Shown here: piece after piece, positions 61,641 through 64,000 of the stretch
How positions within the stretch are numbered: the first letter of the stretch is position 1
Layout of the letters: each line of letters starts with the position of its first letter
Source of the DNA: Cydia pomonella
Taxonomy: Eukaryota > Arthropoda > Insecta > Lepidoptera > Tortricidae
DNA: 64,000 nt
Assembly: GCF_033807575.1 (NCBI RefSeq)
Contig: NC_084728.1
Location: 4,911,451 to 4,975,450 of the forward strand
Reading direction: 5' to 3'
Program-made: the position numbers and the translations under genes
The notes under the pieces: model-generated
Told to the model about the DNA's origin: nothing
What the model saw: the letters and a program-made list of their open reading frames with translations, nothing else
The model's database searches: none

Positions 61641-62163
61641 CATTAACGATTGTCATCTTGGCTAGCCCCCCTGTGTCACTGCTTACTTTGTCACAGTGTC
61701 AATACTTATGAGAATGAAGTGGCACATGAATCAAATTCCTTGACTGTAACTTGCACAAATAAAACCCACTTCAAATCGCGTTCTCGTGTCATTTTGCGAG
61801 ACCCATATCACCCGGCGCCATTTAGTCGGGTCCCAGGCGTAGGTAAATTCCTATGTATAAATACTTATTGGGTAAATTGCTATGTATAAATACTTATTAA
61901 TGTCCTGATTTGACGGGTGCAATTAGATTAGATTAGATATTTTAAGGTCTCAGGGTGGATTTTAGAACAAAAACGGCAGAATAAACAAATCACAATTATT
62001 TTATTCGAAGTTCTAATAAATATCACAAAATTAAAGGAACAAATCGCACATTTTATATTACATAACGAAATATAAAATAACAGCATGGAACGATATCAAA
62101 GTAGCTCACGCAAACACGACGGCAGCCGATGGCAAAATGCCCCGAGCAACGGTTTGCACCAGT
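61641..62163. other. intergenic with a small tandem duplication
   Basis: GGTAAATTCCTATGTATAAA near 61841 is repeated as GGTAAATTGCTATGTATAAA near 61870; otherwise unassigned. Confidence 0.4.
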
Positions 62164-62221
62164 TTTTAGGGTTCCGTAGCCAAATGGCATAAAACGGAAC
62201 CCTTATAGTTTCGCCATGTCC

Positions 62222-62276
<55 letters not shown>

Positions 62277-62900
62277 CGAGGCTTTGCTCCGTGGTCGTTA
62301 GTGCTAGAAAGCTGAAATTTGGCATGGATATATAAATCAATAAAGCCGACAAAGTCGTACAATAAAATCTAAAAATTTAATTTTTTTTAGGGTACCTCCC
62401 CTACACGTAAAGTGGGGGTGAAATTTTTTTTTCGCTTCAACCCTAGAGTGTGGGGTATCGTTGGAAAGGTCTTTCAAAACAAATAGGGGTTTTCAAGAAA
62501 CATTTTTTGATAAAGTGAATATATTCGGAGATAATCGCTCAGAAAGAAAAAAAAATTGTGTCCCCCCCCCTCTAACTTTTGAACCATAGGTCCAAAAAAT
62601 ATGAAAAAAATCGTGGAAGTAGAGCTTAAGAAAGACATTAAATGAAAACTATAGCGGACATGATCAGTTTAGCTGTTTTTGAGTTATCGCAAAAAGTTTT
62701 CCTTTCATAGTAAAAAGACTTACTTTAATTAGGTACTGATTATGCAAATTTGCCTATTTGTTTAACTCGGGTGAAAGGTACCGTTTCATCCCTTGGTTAA
62801 CAATTTACTATACTTTAAGCTCCAGTTTAGCTTATTGTGACGTAAGAGTAACTACGGAACCCTACACTGAGCGTGGCCCGACATGCTCTTGGCCGGTTAT
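62164..62900 (-). repeat. repeat R3, full-length inverted copy
   Basis: Mirror of 32831-33547, from ATAACCGGCCAAGAGCATGT (minus-strand start near 62900) to the AGGGTTCCGTAGCC end at 62167. Includes an expanded TCTG array at 62223-62277. Confidence 0.8.
62223..62277 (+). repeat. (TCTG)n microsatellite inside R3
   Basis: About 13 uninterrupted TCTG units; the other two R3 copies have about five CAGA units at the same place. Confidence 0.9.
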
Positions 62901-64000
62901 TATACCCTATGCGTGGTAGGGTAGACTTGATGTTGCCAACAATATATTTATTTCTTAAAGAAAAAGATTCTTCGAAATGTAGCCCAGTCTTTTGCAGATT
63001 CACTACCATCACGGAACCACTAGTCGTAGTGTTCCAAAAGACCTGAGCCTTTTAGCTCTTTTTAGGGCTCGCCTCATCTCTTGAAGCCTAAAGGACTAAG
63101 CCTATTTAACTCTTTAGCTCCCGAGCCGTGTTATTTAAGAGCCTAGAATCTTGGAACTGATCTTATACCTTTAAACCAGCAATACAATATATTTCAGGGA
63201 ACTCGGAAACGGCTCTAATGATATCGATAAAATTTGGTATCTGGGGGTATTCGAGGGCGAAATATCGATCTATCTAGATCTTATCTCTGGGAAAACGCGC
63301 ATTTTTGAGTTTATATATGTTTTTCGAACAAAGCTCGGTCTACCAGATGTTAACCTTATTAAAGGACTACACTATTTAAAAGCTAAAAGTCTTTATCAAA
63401 ATATTTAGACTGAACATTTTTTATGTAACAAAGGTAGATTTTTTTTTAATAACTACGTGTCAGATATTCCATGTAAAAATGATGTAATATTACACACCGT
63501 TGCATCGCCAGTTCCTTTTTCTTTGAACTTGGCTCTTGGCTGGACATGCTACCGCGTGTCTAGAACTGTGTACGGACCATCATTAGACGCGATTTTCCCA
63601 TGGACCAGTTTAAAGGGAAGCTTTTTGTAAGCTTACATTTGGTATACATATATGACTAGGAAATCATAACTTTATAAATTAGACCTACGATCTAGAGTTT
63701 CTAAGGAAAGAGATGAGCCGTGGAATGTAACGGAACCTGTACAGGGCGTCCCAAGACTATGGGACATCAAGGGAAAGTACCTTAAATATCGTAGATAGGA
63801 TATTTTGCTGAAAGAAGACTTTATGTTATTTTTAAAAGTCAGTAATTCTGCATTTAAAGATTTTCTAAGAATTACTTGCTTCGTCTGGGAATCGAACCGA
63901 CTTAAATGTGAAAAAAAATCACCCCTATTTTTATGATGCCAATCGAAAGAATGGACAAATAAAATATTCTTAAGTAACATAGTATTTTAAAAGAAAGGAA
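62901..64000. other. intergenic, no gene seen
   Basis: Bases 63240-63310 share a short repeat with 27955-28060. The 102-codon minus-strand frame at 63672-63980 has no recognisable domain. Confidence 0.35.

Overview
This 64-kb window is AT-rich, intron-rich animal DNA. Insect-type gene structures, tRNA-derived SINEs, LINE 3' ends with short tandem tails, and a very dense population of small foldback (MITE-like) elements point to a lepidopteran (moth or butterfly) nuclear genome. That assignment is inference; no species-diagnostic locus is present.

Three host genes can be supported. (1) At 1.05-2.5 kb (+) a two-exon gene encodes a secreted, cysteine-rich protein of about 413 residues with a degenerate GCPKL/GYSKL repeat; I do not recognise the family. 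(2) From 7.48 to 34.85 kb (+) lies ornithine decarboxylase antizyme. Two alternative first exons splice in the same phase to six shared exons, and the third exon of each transcript carries the TCC-TGA programmed +1 ribosomal frameshift site. The protein is 260 or 257 residues and uses the frameshift to sense polyamines. Its introns, above all the 17-kb intron from exon 1b to exon 2, hold most of the repeats in the window. (3) From 41.77 to 39.90 kb (-) lies a complete four-exon dihydrofolate reductase gene of 185 residues.

The best-preserved mobile element is a 4.25-kb two-gene DNA transposon at 53.23-57.48 kb. It has terminal inverted repeats of about 391 bp, an AT target duplication, an apparently intact three-exon THAP plus DDE transposase (-), and a convergent, truncated partner gene (+) that resembles the YqaJ/SWIM-type protein of ISL2EU elements. 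A LINE fragment interrupts the partner gene. A second notable element is a 5'-truncated LINE at 30.1-32.5 kb in antizyme intron 5. It has an open reverse-transcriptase frame of about 460 residues and sits inside an older short element, which it splits.

The rest is fragments: at least ten LINE C-terminal or 3'-end pieces from several lineages, two tRNA-derived SINE families, over twenty foldback elements (some nested), and several recurrent repeats of unknown class. From 42 to 53 kb and from 57.5 to 64 kb I find only repeats and unassigned AT-rich DNA, apart from a weak candidate promoter and first exon near 59.5-59.8 kb. Exon boundaries were placed by eye from splice consensus, reading-frame continuity and family knowledge; repeat boundaries are approximate.
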